DNA of 64,000 bases from the NCBI RefSeq assembly GCF_900110375.1, contig NZ_FODN01000001.1:372001-436000 (forward strand), read 5' to 3'. Shown one piece after another: positions 17,282 through 27,262 of this stretch. The notes under the pieces were generated by a model. It did not search any database, was not told the origin of the DNA, and saw only the letters and a list, made by a program, of their open reading frames with translations. Positions within the stretch are counted from its first letter, which is position 1, and the number at the start of each line of letters is the position of its first letter. The position numbers were made by a program, and so were the translations under genes. This DNA is from Flavobacterium sinopsychrotolerans. Its GTDB lineage: Bacteria > Bacteroidota > Bacteroidia > Flavobacteriales > Flavobacteriaceae.

Positions 17282-17992
17282 TTTTGCTCCAAATTTAGAA
17301 GCTCTCGAAGGATGATAAATAAAGAAACATGATTTGTCCTTGATGGCACTGATAATCTCTTTAGATAATTCAGCAGGAACAGCAGGACAGCCTTGACTTC
17401 TTCCTAATCTGTGGTTGTTTTTAATAAATGAATTAGAAACATAATCCGCAGCATGCATTACTACACCTCTAGCTCTTGCGTTATCATTTACTCCTTTTTC
17501 TAAACCGTCTAAACGAAGTGACATTCCGTGTTTGCCATTATAAATTTCACCTGTGGAATAAAATCCAAGACTACTTTTATACGATTCGGCTGCATTTGAG
17601 AAATTAGATGCATATTCTTCACCAGTATTTCTTCCGTGGGCAACAAGAGAATGATACAATACATCTCCAGTGATTAAGTCAATTACCCAAAGTCTTTTGG
17701 TATTAGAAGATAATCTAAAGTCGATTAACGTTAAGATGTCTTTTTTGATTAATCCTTTTTCTTTCAACGAATAATATCCTTTTAAGGCAACTGCAAAACT
17801 TTCCAATTTTGGTAAAGCAAATTTGTCAGAATGTAAATTATTGTAGGCTATTTCAATTTTAGTCTCAACACTAGTTTCTAACACCTTAGCATAAACTACT
17901 GGTTTAACATTCTTTGGTTCAGAGAAACTTATTTTACTTGGAGATAATGAAGCAAGCATAAATAAAACAGTAGGAAATATCGTATAAATCAT
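17270..17992 (-). CDS. murein L,D-transpeptidase catalytic domain protein (YkuD_2 type)
   Basis: This 240-residue protein has an N-terminal signal-like segment (IFPTVLFMLASLSP), then LIDFRLSSNTKRLWVIDL, HGMSLRLDGLEKGVNDNARARGVVMHAADYVS and GRSQGCPAVP, with the catalytic cysteine at 202. This is the compact YkuD_2 family common in Bacteroidetes, thought to work on peptidoglycan. It runs convergent to the larger L,D-transpeptidase, with the two stop regions overlapping (17270-17281), so the pair share no promoter but lie back to back. Confidence 0.85.
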   Translation of the reverse strand: MIYTIFPTVLFMLASLSPSKISFSEPKNVKPVVYAKVLETSVETKIEIAYNNLHSDKFALPKLESFAVALKGYYSLKEKGLIKKDILTLIDFRLSSNTKRLWVIDLITGDVLYHSLVAHGRNTGEEYASNFSNAAESYKSSLGFYSTGEIYNGKHGMSLRLDGLEKGVNDNARARGVVMHAADYVSNSFIKNNHRLGRSQGCPAVPAELSKEIISAIKDKSCFFIYHPSRASKFGAKSIS

Positions 17993-18152
17993 TGATTTTC
18001 TTTAAGTTATAGATTAATTCGGGGTTGCAAACGTACGCCAATAAATAGGAATCAAATCGCATTTAACAAAACTTTAGTTTTACAATAACGAAAACTACGA
18101 CTAATTATTGAGTGAATAATCATAAAAAAGGCAATTTCTATGTTAATTTTTC

Positions 18153-18160
18153 TATTTTTG
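18153..18160 (+). promoter_or_regulatory. -7 box upstream of the first DUF5916 gene
   Basis: TATTTTTG fits TAnnTTTG and lies 20 bases before the ATG at 18181. It lies downstream of the longer alternative start at 18112, which supports the shorter gene model. Confidence 0.5.
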
Positions 18161-18180
18161 TTCATATCCAATCCCAATTT

Positions 18181-20574
18181 ATGTCAAAATTATATTCTAC
18201 AGGTCTATTTTTTTTAATATTCTTTAGCCATACTGCTTTTAGCCAAAAAAAGACACTTCAAGCAAAATCCATCACAGAAAACATAACAATCGACGGTAAG
18301 ATTAATGAGCAAATCTGGGAATCTGCATCGATTGCTTCGGATTTTATCATGTTTGAACCTGACAATGGAAAACCTATAAGCAATGATAAAAAAACAGAGG
18401 TAAAAGTATTGTATGACAACAATGCGATATACATATCGGCATTACTTTTCGACAACGAACCCGATAAAATTCAACGAGAAATTACCAATAGAGATGTTTT
18501 TGGTGTTTCGGATCATTTCTCGGTTTACCTCAATGGTTTCAATGATGGCCAACAAGATTTCAGGTTTTTTGTAAGTGCGGCAGGAGTTCAAATGGATTGT
18601 TTAGCAACAGAGGATTATGAAGATTTTACGTGGGACGCCATTTGGGACAGCGAAGTGACAATTACTGAATTTGGTTGGGCTGTAGAAATGAAAATTCCTT
18701 ACGCTGCTTTGCGATTTTCAAAAGCTGACAAACAAACTTGGGGACTAAACTTCATGCGCGAAATCAAGCGTGATGTACAAAAATATACTTGGAACAGGAT
18801 TGACACTAAAATTGGCGCTGTTATTCCACAAGCAGGAATTCTTCAGGGAATAGAAAACATTCAAACTCCTACCCGACTTTTCCTGATTCCGTATTCATCT
18901 GCTTATTATCAACAAAGTGATATTGGTTCTGACACCACTTTAAAAGCGGGGTTGGATATAAAATACGGCATCAACGACTCCTTTACATTAGATGCGATTT
19001 TAGTACCTGATTTTGGACAAACAAAATTTGATAATGCTATTTTGAACTTATTACCTTTCGAGCAGCAATTTGCTGAAAACAGACCTTTTTTTACCGAAGG
19101 AACTGATCTTTTTAATAAAGGAGGTTTATTTTATTCCCGACGTATTGGCGGTGGTTCAACTACAGAATTACTTCTTGGCGATCAGGAAGAAATTACTAAT
19201 TATCCGAGCACGGTAGATTTATTGAATGCCGTAAAAATATCCGGACGTACCGAAAAAGGCTTGGGAATTGGATTCTTGAATGCCGTTACTGAAAAAACGA
19301 GAGCTACTATTTTAAACAATGACACAGGAGAAATCAGAAAAGAAGTAATTGAACCTTTGACAAATTATAATATGTTTGTTTTAGATCAGCGTTTTAACCA
19401 AAACTCATCTGTTTCTTTTGTAAATGCGAATACAACCCGTAATGGCGATTTCAGAGATGCAAATGCTTCCGCATTATTGTTCGATTTGAACACAAAAGAT
19501 AATAAATATAATTTGTATGGGGATTTCAAATACAGCGCTATCAAAGCAATTGAAGATTACGATGGATTTAAAACAGAAATTGGATTTGAAAAAACAAGCG
19601 GGAAATATAGGTACGGGTTTTCTGGAAAATATCTTTCAGAAAACTACGATGTGAATGATTTAGGAATCAATTTTTATTCTAATTACCATAATGCCTATGG
19701 ACATGCAAGCTATAGAATAGTGAATCCTACCAAAATTTTTAATACTTTCAGATTAAATGAATATGTAAATTTTGAAATAGACAACACTTCCGGAAAATTA
19801 CAGACTGGTGCTTTCGGGACAGAAATTAAAGCAACAACATTAAATAATGACACTTTGGAATTTGTAGCTGAACTTTCACCATTCAAAACATTCGATTTTT
19901 ACGAGCCTCGTGAATATGGAAGATATGTATTTCTTCCAGAAAAAATGATTGCCATACTAAATTTTACCTCAAACGACAACAATCCTTTTACACTAATTAT
20001 CCAACCTACTTTTACAAAATACAATGAGAGTGGTAGAAATAATTATGGTTTTTATTTAGGTCCAAAATACCGATTCAACGACAAATTTTCTTTATCCTTC
20101 GCAGCAGAATACACCAATATGAAAAATGATCGTGGCTGGGTTGACTTTGATGATACTGGAATTATATTTGCAGAACGCAATCGAGAAATCCTTCAAAACG
20201 ATTTTACCGGAAAATATGCGCTGAACAACAAAATGACGATTAATTTAACGGCTCGCTATTATTGGTCGTATTCTAAAAATCATGAATTTTTCACCCTGCA
20301 AGATAGCGGCTATCTAATTCCAAACACAGCTTACGCACAAAACAAAGACCGGAATTTTAATTCCTGGAACTTCGATTTATCCTATTCATGGTGGTTTGCA
20401 CCGGGAAGCGAAATCTCAGTTTTGTACCGTAATTATGGACTACAAAGATCTGACATTGTTGAAAAAAGAGTATCCAAAAATCTTGACAACATCTTCAAAA
20501 GCGATCTAACGAACGTGCTTTCTGTAAGCATTCGCTATTTTATTGATTACAATGCCGTGAAAAATAAATTTTAA
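18181..20574 (+). CDS. DUF5916 outer-membrane protein with CBM9-like N-terminus, copy 1
   Basis: About 797 residues. Signal peptide MSKLYSTGLFFLIFFSHTAFSQ; the domain after it (about 30-220) resembles the carbohydrate-binding family 9 fold (IDGKINEQIWESASIASDF, WGLNFMREI). The remainder is DUF5916, rich in alternating polar/aromatic strands and ending in VSIRYFIDYNAVKNKF, consistent with an outer-membrane beta-barrel with a C-terminal Phe. An upstream ATG (18112) exists but would bury the signal peptide. Substrate unknown. A second paralog follows after 135 bases. Confidence 0.82.
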   Translation: MSKLYSTGLFFLIFFSHTAFSQKKTLQAKSITENITIDGKINEQIWESASIASDFIMFEPDNGKPISNDKKTEVKVLYDNNAIYISALLFDNEPDKIQREITNRDVFGVSDHFSVYLNGFNDGQQDFRFFVSAAGVQMDCLATEDYEDFTWDAIWDSEVTITEFGWAVEMKIPYAALRFSKADKQTWGLNFMREIKRDVQKYTWNRIDTKIGAVIPQAGILQGIENIQTPTRLFLIPYSSAYYQQSDIGSDTTLKAGLDIKYGINDSFTLDAILVPDFGQTKFDNAILNLLPFEQQFAENRPFFTEGTDLFNKGGLFYSRRIGGGSTTELLLGDQEEITNYPSTVDLLNAVKISGRTEKGLGIGFLNAVTEKTRATILNNDTGEIRKEVIEPLTNYNMFVLDQRFNQNSSVSFVNANTTRNGDFRDANASALLFDLNTKDNKYNLYGDFKYSAIKAIEDYDGFKTEIGFEKTSGKYRYGFSGKYLSENYDVNDLGINFYSNYHNAYGHASYRIVNPTKIFNTFRLNEYVNFEIDNTSGKLQTGAFGTEIKATTLNNDTLEFVAELSPFKTFDFYEPREYGRYVFLPEKMIAILNFTSNDNNPFTLIIQPTFTKYNESGRNNYGFYLGPKYRFNDKFSLSFAAEYTNMKNDRGWVDFDDTGIIFAERNREILQNDFTGKYALNNKMTINLTARYYWSYSKNHEFFTLQDSGYLIPNTAYAQNKDRNFNSWNFDLSYSWWFAPGSEISVLYRNYGLQRSDIVEKRVSKNLDNIFKSDLTNVLSVSIRYFIDYNAVKNKF

Positions 20575-20709
20575 TTTTTTAATCAAACTGTAACATTCGA
20601 TTGAAAATGTAGTCTATTAATCCAAACTATTGTGTGGATTGGTGATTTGTCCCTTTGAAACTATTTTGGTTTTTTTTAATTACACATCAATCAACCAATC
20701 AATCGTTTT

Positions 20710-23127
20710 ATGAAGAATTATTTATTATTTTGTTTTCTGCTACTGTCTGCTTTTGGCTACAGCCAAAAAAAAGTCTTACAAACGAAATTCATTTCAGAAA
20801 AAATTGAAATTGACGGAAAATTAGACGAAAACACCTGGCAGACAGCTTCAATAGCGAATGATTTCATCATGTTTGATCCAGACAATGGCAAAGCAATTCC
20901 AGAAAACAAGAGAACAGAAGTAAAAGTTTTATACGATAATGACGCTGTATACATTGGAGCCATTATGTTTGATGAAAATCCAGAGAAAATTTTAAGAGAA
21001 ATTACCCAAAGAGATAATTTTGGTACTTCTGACCTTTTTGGTGTTTTTATAAATGGTTTTAATGATGGACAACAAGATTTTCAATTTTTTGTAAATGCTG
21101 CTGACGGTCAGGCCGATTGTATTACCACAGATACCAATGGGGAGGATTATTCTTGGGACGCCGTTTGGGAAAGTAAAGCCGTAATTACGGATAAAGGCTG
21201 GGTAGTAGAAATGAGAATTCCATACGCTGCACTGCGTTTTTCTGCCGAAAACAAACAAACTTGGGGGCTCAATTTTTTTAGAGAAATAAGACGAGACCGA
21301 CAAAAATTCACCTGGAACTTCATCGATTCAAAACTAGGAACATTTACCCAACAAACTGGAGTTTTAGAGGGAATAGAAAACATAAAACCTCCTACCCGAC
21401 TTTTTCTTCTACCGTATTCTTCGTTTTATGTAAATGCTGACTCGAAACAAAAAACATACGGAACGCTCAAAGGCGGATTGGATTTAAAATATGGAATAAA
21501 CGATGCTTTTACGCTGGATATGATTCTAATTCCTGATTTTGGACAAACAAAATACGATGATCAAATCCTAAATTTAGGACCATTCGAACAACAATTCAAC
21601 GAGAACAGACCTTTTTTTACGGAAGGAACCGATTTGTTCAGCAAAGGGAATTTGGTTTATTCGAGACGAATTGGAGGAAACCCAATCAATTATCCTACCG
21701 CAGCTGCAAATGAAGAAATTATTGATAATCCCGCTAGTGTAAATCTTATCAATGCCTTAAAAGTTTCTGGAAGAACCAAAAATGGATTGGGAGTTGGAAT
21801 CTTAAATGCTGTTACCGAAAAAACAACCGCAACTATTAGAAATAACGATACACAAGAAATGCGAAAAGAAGTCGTTGAACCATTGGCAAATTACAATGTT
21901 TTAGTTTTAGACCAGCGCTTTCGCAAAAATTCCTCCGTTGCGTTTGTAAACACGAATGTGACCAGAAATGGAAGTTTTAGGGATGGAAATGTGACCGCAT
22001 TAGTTTGGGATTTGAATACCAAGAAAAACACCTACAACCTTGCTGGTGATTTCAAATACAGTTATATCAATGATGTTGAAGATAAAAAGGGGATTAATTC
22101 CCAATTAAATTTCTCTGAAACCAGTGGCAAATTCCGTTATGGCGTGGGGGCTGACATCACAACGAAAGATTTTGACAACAATGATTTAGGAATCAATTTT
22201 GAAACTAATTATTACAGTTTATATGGTAACACTAGCTATCGAATCCTAAATCCGACGAAGTATTTTAACACTTTCAATGCCAGAATTAATGCTTATTCGC
22301 AATTTCAAAAAGAAACTGGTAAAATACAATCCGGAAATATCAACTTTCAGATTAATTCTAATAACAAAAAAAATCATTACTTTGGAATAGGAATAGATGC
22401 TAATCCAGTAGAGACCTACGATTATTACGAACCGAGAACCGCTGACAGATACGTTATAAGACCTACTAAAATTGGTGGATTTATATACATTTCGACCAAT
22501 TATAACAATAGTTTTGCCATTGATTTTAACCCTTCATTTGCTATTTTTGATGAGTCAGGAAGAAATTCCTATGGGTTTTCTCTGGGTCCAAGATATCGTT
22601 TTAATGATAAATTATCACTGAATTACAACTTCAATTTTTTCAGACAAAACAATAACAAAGGGTACATTGACAGTATTAATGACGACATGAGTTCGGCTAC
22701 GCCAAATACTATAATTTTTGCGAATAGAAATGTAATTACCTATTCCAATACGCTTTCTGGAAAGTATTCGCTGAATAGCCAGATGACATTTAATATTTCG
22801 TTACGTCATTATTGGTCCTACGCCGAAAATAAAAATGCTTTATCATTAGAACAAAACGGCAGACTTATGGATTTTGCAGGATACGCAGACAACAAAAACT
22901 CAAGTTTTTATTCCTGGAATGCTGATTTGTCTTATACTTGGTGGTTTGCGCCAGGAAGTCAGGTTTCTGTTTTGTATCGAAACAATGCTGGTGCTTTTGA
23001 AAGAAACATCAATAAAGAGTTTAGAAACAACGTCACTAATTTACTGAATAACGATGCATTGAGTCATGTTTTCTCGATAAGTGTACGCTACTTTATAGAT
23101 TACAATCAGGTTAAGAATAAATTCTAA
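20710..23127 (+). CDS. DUF5916 outer-membrane protein with CBM9-like N-terminus, copy 2
   Basis: This 805-residue protein is closely related along its length to the preceding gene: signal peptide ending in FGYSQ, CBM9-like region (IDGKLDENTWQTASIANDF, WGLNFFREI), the FGQTKYDDQILNLGPFEQQF segment, and the barrel-type ending ISVRYFIDYNQVKNKF. Shared blocks such as NRPFFTEGTDLF and SVLYRN show tandem duplication. DUF5916 proteins are frequent in Bacteroidetes and assumed to act in the outer membrane, possibly in glycan or polymer uptake (inference). Confidence 0.82.
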   Translation: MKNYLLFCFLLLSAFGYSQKKVLQTKFISEKIEIDGKLDENTWQTASIANDFIMFDPDNGKAIPENKRTEVKVLYDNDAVYIGAIMFDENPEKILREITQRDNFGTSDLFGVFINGFNDGQQDFQFFVNAADGQADCITTDTNGEDYSWDAVWESKAVITDKGWVVEMRIPYAALRFSAENKQTWGLNFFREIRRDRQKFTWNFIDSKLGTFTQQTGVLEGIENIKPPTRLFLLPYSSFYVNADSKQKTYGTLKGGLDLKYGINDAFTLDMILIPDFGQTKYDDQILNLGPFEQQFNENRPFFTEGTDLFSKGNLVYSRRIGGNPINYPTAAANEEIIDNPASVNLINALKVSGRTKNGLGVGILNAVTEKTTATIRNNDTQEMRKEVVEPLANYNVLVLDQRFRKNSSVAFVNTNVTRNGSFRDGNVTALVWDLNTKKNTYNLAGDFKYSYINDVEDKKGINSQLNFSETSGKFRYGVGADITTKDFDNNDLGINFETNYYSLYGNTSYRILNPTKYFNTFNARINAYSQFQKETGKIQSGNINFQINSNNKKNHYFGIGIDANPVETYDYYEPRTADRYVIRPTKIGGFIYISTNYNNSFAIDFNPSFAIFDESGRNSYGFSLGPRYRFNDKLSLNYNFNFFRQNNNKGYIDSINDDMSSATPNTIIFANRNVITYSNTLSGKYSLNSQMTFNISLRHYWSYAENKNALSLEQNGRLMDFAGYADNKNSSFYSWNADLSYTWWFAPGSQVSVLYRNNAGAFERNINKEFRNNVTNLLNNDALSHVFSISVRYFIDYNQVKNKF

Positions 23128-23243
23128 ATGCATTAATTCTAAAAAAGACAGCTATCCACAACAAAATACTCATTATTTGTTATTGTTAGCCACTGAATAC
23201 ATAATAGTGATTTTGACTCATTCGAACATTTTTAGAAATACTT

Positions 23244-23251
23244 TATCTTTG
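23244..23251 (+). promoter_or_regulatory. -7 box of gpmI
   Basis: TATCTTTG matches TAnnTTTG, 16 bases before the ATG at 23268. Confidence 0.65.
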
Positions 23252-23267
23252 TTTAAAATACAGTACA

Positions 23268-24785
23268 ATGAACAAAAAAGTAATTCTTATGATTTTGGAC
23301 GGTTGGGGAAAATCTCCTGACCCAAAAGTATCAGCAATTGATAATGCCAATGTGCCATTTATTAACAGTTTATATAGAAATTTTCCAAGCGCTCAACTTC
23401 GAACTGACGGTTTAAATGTTGGACTTCCTGAGGGACAAATGGGAAACAGCGAAGTAGGACACATGAATCTTGGCGCCGGTAGAATTGTCTATCAGGATTT
23501 AGCCAAAATTAATCTTGCCGTTGCACATGACACTTTAGCAAAAGAGCAAGTTTTAGTTGATGCCTTTACGTATGCAAGAATAAACAATAAAAAAGTACAC
23601 TTTTTAGGTCTGGTTTCAGATGGTGGTGTACACTCTCATACTTCTCATTTACGCGGCTTGATCGACGCGACACAACAACACGGATTACAAAAAGTTTTCG
23701 TTCACGCCTTCACGGATGGTCGTGATGTAGATCCAAAATCCGGTAAACATTACATTCAGGATTTACAGGATTATATTGCTAATACTACCGTAAAACTGGC
23801 TTCGGTTGTGGGACGTTATTATGCAATGGACCGAGACAGACGCTGGGAAAGAGTAAAACTCGCCTACGATTTATTGGTAAACGGAATTGGAACACATTCA
23901 ACAAATGCAGTAGCTTCCATCGAAGAAAGTTATGAAGTTAATGTAACCGATGAATTTATTCATCCAACAGTTATGGTGGATGAATATGACCAACCATTGG
24001 CCACAATTGAAGAAGATGACGTGGTTATTTTCTTTAATTTCAGAACGGACAGAGGAAGAGAACTAACGGAAGTATTGACGCAAATGGATTGTCATGAACA
24101 AAACATGCACAAACTCAATTTGTATTATGTCACGCTTACTAATTATGATGAAACCTACCAAAATGTAAAAGTCGTTTACAACAAAGATAATATTACGGAA
24201 ACTCTTGGTGAGGTTTTGGAGAAAGCCCACAAAAAGCAAATTCGTATTGCCGAAACGGAGAAATATCCTCACGTGACTTTCTTCTTTTCTGGTGGAAGAG
24301 AACAGCCTTTTATTGGCGAAAGCCGCATCTTAAAAAACTCTCCAAAGGTTGCTACTTATGATTTGCAACCGGAAATGAGCGCCTTTGAATTGACAGATGC
24401 TTTGGTTCCCGAATTGGAGAAAGAAGAAGTAGATTTTGTTTGTCTTAATTTTGCCAACGGTGATATGGTGGGACACACCGGAATTATGAGTGCAGCGATA
24501 AAAGCCTGTGAAGCGGTTGATAAATGCGTTGAAAGAGTAATTACCACAGCATTAGCCCATAATTATACGACCATTGTAATCGCTGATCACGGAAACTGTG
24601 AAACTATGATTAATCCTGACGGAAGTCCCAATACAGCACATACTACAAATCCAGTTCCAATTATTTTAGTGGACAAAGACCTAAGAGTGATTCATGATGG
24701 AGTTCTTGGCGATATTGCTCCTACTATATTGGAATTGATGGGAGTGGAAAAACCCGAGGTAATGACTTGTCATTCTTTACTTTAA
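23268..24785 (+). CDS. gpmI: 2,3-bisphosphoglycerate-independent phosphoglycerate mutase
   Basis: This 505-residue two-manganese enzyme of the alkaline-phosphatase superfamily converts 3-phosphoglycerate to 2-phosphoglycerate in glycolysis. The first metal ligand lies in ILDGWG (Asp11), the phosphorylated serine is Ser61 in GQMGNSEVGH, and the second metal site residues are in NFANGDMVGHTG and IADHGNCE. Length fits the family exactly. Transcribed alone, from its own -7 box to a terminator. Confidence 0.96.
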   Translation: MNKKVILMILDGWGKSPDPKVSAIDNANVPFINSLYRNFPSAQLRTDGLNVGLPEGQMGNSEVGHMNLGAGRIVYQDLAKINLAVAHDTLAKEQVLVDAFTYARINNKKVHFLGLVSDGGVHSHTSHLRGLIDATQQHGLQKVFVHAFTDGRDVDPKSGKHYIQDLQDYIANTTVKLASVVGRYYAMDRDRRWERVKLAYDLLVNGIGTHSTNAVASIEESYEVNVTDEFIHPTVMVDEYDQPLATIEEDDVVIFFNFRTDRGRELTEVLTQMDCHEQNMHKLNLYYVTLTNYDETYQNVKVVYNKDNITETLGEVLEKAHKKQIRIAETEKYPHVTFFFSGGREQPFIGESRILKNSPKVATYDLQPEMSAFELTDALVPELEKEEVDFVCLNFANGDMVGHTGIMSAAIKACEAVDKCVERVITTALAHNYTTIVIADHGNCETMINPDGSPNTAHTTNPVPIILVDKDLRVIHDGVLGDIAPTILELMGVEKPEVMTCHSLL

Positions 24786-24812
24786 ATCAAATTCGGCATC
24801 GATATTTTAACT

Positions 24813-24844
24813 AAAAGCTACTCTTTTTCCGAGTAGCTTTTTTT
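24813..24844 (+). terminator. terminator of gpmI
   Basis: Stem AAAAGCTACTC / GAGTAGCTTTT with a 7-base loop and a T run. Confidence 0.85.
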
Positions 24845-24870
24845 ATAAATAAAAGTTAAAATCTCATTAT

Positions 24871-24887
24871 TGATAGTAATACTATTA
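24871..24887. promoter_or_regulatory. candidate TetR operator
   Basis: TGATAGTA-A-TACTATTA is an 8+1+8 inverted repeat with one mismatch (core ATAGTA/TACTAT perfect). It overlaps the first bases of the -7 box, where a bound repressor would block the polymerase. Confidence 0.55.
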
Positions 24888-24893
24888 TATTTG
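24886..24893 (+). promoter_or_regulatory. -7 box of the export operon
   Basis: TATATTTG matches TAnnTTTG, 19 bases before the TetR-family ATG at 24912 and partly covered by the palindrome. Confidence 0.6.
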
Positions 24894-24911
24894 CATAAAA
24901 TATTATCGGTT

Positions 24912-25583
24912 ATGAACATTATACTATCTCATTTAAAAATACAAGTCAACGAAAAAATCTACGTTAAGGATCCGGAAACGTCTCCTTTAGGTAAAAAAAT
25001 TGTAGAACAAAGTATCCTTTTGATAGACGAAATTGGATTCGATAATTTTACATTTAAAAAGTTGGGAGAAAAAATTGGTTCCAATGAAAGCTCCATTTAT
25101 CGTTACTTTGAAAACAAACATAAATTATTGGTGTATTTATCCTCTTGGTATTGGAGTTGGATGGAATATAAACTGGTTTTTGCTACGACAAATATTTTAG
25201 ACCCAACCGAAAAACTCAACAAAGCAATCACTATCGTAACTGAAAAAGTTACTAATGACACAAGCACAGAGCACATCAATGAAGCTATTTTGAATAAAAT
25301 TATCATTGCTGAATTCACAAAAACTGTACAAACAAAAGAAGTGGATCAAGAAAACAAGGAAGGTTTTTTTCTGATTTACAAAAGAGTAATTAATCGAATT
25401 GTAGGTATTGTAAAAGAAGTCAATCCAGAATATCCTTTTGCAAAATCACTAGTTTCTACTATTGTTGAAGGGAGTTTGCACCAACATTTTCTAACAGAAC
25501 ATCTAAAAACGATTACCGATTGTAATGAATCCGTGAGTACCACTGAATTTTATCTAAATCTTACCACGAATGTCCTTCGATAA
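24912..25583 (+). CDS. TetR/AcrR-family transcriptional regulator
   Basis: About 223 residues. The N-terminal helix-turn-helix is at roughly residues 25-70 (GKKIVEQSILLIDEIGFDNFTFKKLGEKIG, SNESSIYRYFENKHKLL), with the recognition helix SIYRYF and its NKHKLL follow-up as in TetR regulators. The rest is the helical ligand-binding half. The start at 24912 is preferred over 24870 because a -7 box lies between them. It heads the ABC/HlyD/TolC operon and a palindrome overlaps its promoter, so autorepression plus control of export is likely (inference). Ligand unknown. Confidence 0.85.
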   Translation: MNIILSHLKIQVNEKIYVKDPETSPLGKKIVEQSILLIDEIGFDNFTFKKLGEKIGSNESSIYRYFENKHKLLVYLSSWYWSWMEYKLVFATTNILDPTEKLNKAITIVTEKVTNDTSTEHINEAILNKIIIAEFTKTVQTKEVDQENKEGFFLIYKRVINRIVGIVKEVNPEYPFAKSLVSTIVEGSLHQHFLTEHLKTITDCNESVSTTEFYLNLTTNVLR

Positions 25584-25598
25584 ACTAAAAAAACTACT

Positions 25599-27260
25599 AT
25601 GACTCCATTAAAACGTTTTTACAACTTACTTGAATTAGATAAAAAAGATGTTTATCAAATATTTTTCTATGCCATTTTTGCCGGATTAATAAGTTTGTCG
25701 TTACCGCTTGGAATTCAAGCAATCACTAACTTTATACAATCCGGAAGAGTGAGTGCTTCTTGGATCGTTTTAATTATTTTAGTGGTTTTTGGTGTCGCAT
25801 TAGTTGGAATTTTATCTTTAATGCAACTCCGCATCACCGAAAATTTACAGCAAAAAATATTTGTTCGATCCTCCTTTGAATTTGCAGCTCGTTTGCCAAA
25901 AATAAAAACGGATCAATTATACAATTCGTATCCACCGGAATTAGCCAATCGTTTTTTTGATACAATGACCATTCAAAAAGGAACTTCAAAACTTTTAATC
26001 GATTTTTCGGCAGCACTCTTACAAATCGTTTTCGGCTTGATTCTACTGTCTTTATACCATCCCTATTTTATAATATTTGGAGTTTTACTATTTCTTCTTC
26101 TGTATTTCATATTCCGCTTTTCATATAAATCCGGATTGGAAACGAGCTTAAAAGAGTCTAAATTCAAATATAAGGTGGCCAGCTGGTTGCAGGAAATGGC
26201 ACGAAATAATTTCAGTTTCAAAAATGATCTCAACTATAATTATGGTTTGCAAAAAAACAACAATCTTGCCAGTGACTATTTGAATTATCGGGAAAAACAT
26301 TTTAAAGTTATCCAAAGACAGTTCACCCAATTGATTATTTTTAAAATCATAATAACTGCTAGTTTGTTATCGATAGGAGGATTTTTAGTTTTGTCACAGC
26401 AAATGAATATCGGGCAATTTGTGGCTGCAGAAATTATTATTTTATTGGTTATTAATTCGGTCGAAAAAATAATAATCGGACTGGAAACATTCTACGATGT
26501 ACTGACTTCTATTGAAAAAATTGGACAAGTAACCGACTTACAATTAGAGGAAGACACTACTTTTAAAAGCGACACTTGCTATACCAATATTTCATTAGAA
26601 ACAGAAAATCTTACTTTTAAGTTCCCGGATTCCGATAAAGAAATACTGAATACTATTTCATTAAAAATTGAACAAGGAGAAAAAATAGCAGTTGAAGGTG
26701 AAAACGGTTCCGGAAAAACAACGTTAATCCGAATATTATCCGGTTTATTGCAACCTACAGCTGGTTCTTTTTACATCAATGATGATACGTTTAGAAAAAT
26801 CAACCTGAAACAATACCGCTCCCAAATTGGCAGTATTATTCAAGGCGAAACACCATTTGAAGGAACCCTGTTAGAAAACATCACCTTCAATGACAACTCA
26901 GTGAGCACCGAAGATTTAAAATGGGCGATTGATGGGGTACAACTTTCATCATTCATAAAATCTTTACCAAAAGGACTGGAGACGCGCATTTTCCCAGAAG
27001 GAAAACAATTATCCTCTTCCAATGCACAAAAAATGCTGTTGGCAAGAAGCATCATTCATAAGCCGAAAATACTTTTTTATGAGGATCCAACGGATATGAT
27101 GGATGAGAAAGTGGCGAATGAAATTATTGATTTCATCACTTCCGAAAAAAATAAATGGACGATTATCGTTTCTTCAAAAAATCCATATTGGAAAACCAAA
27201 TGTAATCGCAGCATCACCATGCAAAATGGAGCTATTCAACTTGATTTAAAAAATAATTAG
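25599..27260 (+). CDS. ABC exporter (TMD-NBD half transporter) with degenerate ATPase motifs
   Basis: 553 residues. Transmembrane segments lie near 21-40, 54-72, 131-152, 155-172, 245-263 and 272-288. In the nucleotide-binding domain the Walker A (GENGSGKTT, 367-375) and Q-loop (Gln415) are intact. The signature is LSSSN (471-475) instead of LSGGQ, Walker B reads ILFYED (491-496) with the usual DE order swapped to ED, and the H-loop histidine is missing (IIVSSKNPY). No N-terminal C39 peptidase is present. It resembles type I secretion and bacteriocin exporters; hydrolysis may be slow or lost. 15 bases after the TetR gene. Confidence 0.85.
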   Translation: MTPLKRFYNLLELDKKDVYQIFFYAIFAGLISLSLPLGIQAITNFIQSGRVSASWIVLIILVVFGVALVGILSLMQLRITENLQQKIFVRSSFEFAARLPKIKTDQLYNSYPPELANRFFDTMTIQKGTSKLLIDFSAALLQIVFGLILLSLYHPYFIIFGVLLFLLLYFIFRFSYKSGLETSLKESKFKYKVASWLQEMARNNFSFKNDLNYNYGLQKNNNLASDYLNYREKHFKVIQRQFTQLIIFKIIITASLLSIGGFLVLSQQMNIGQFVAAEIIILLVINSVEKIIIGLETFYDVLTSIEKIGQVTDLQLEEDTTFKSDTCYTNISLETENLTFKFPDSDKEILNTISLKIEQGEKIAVEGENGSGKTTLIRILSGLLQPTAGSFYINDDTFRKINLKQYRSQIGSIIQGETPFEGTLLENITFNDNSVSTEDLKWAIDGVQLSSFIKSLPKGLETRIFPEGKQLSSSNAQKMLLARSIIHKPKILFYEDPTDMMDEKVANEIIDFITSEKNKWTIIVSSKNPYWKTKCNRSITMQNGAIQLDLKNN

Positions 27261-27262
27261 TC

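Noticed and set aside
18112..18180. Longer start for the first DUF5916 gene
   Set aside because: The signal peptide begins at 18181 and a -7 box lies between the two starts.
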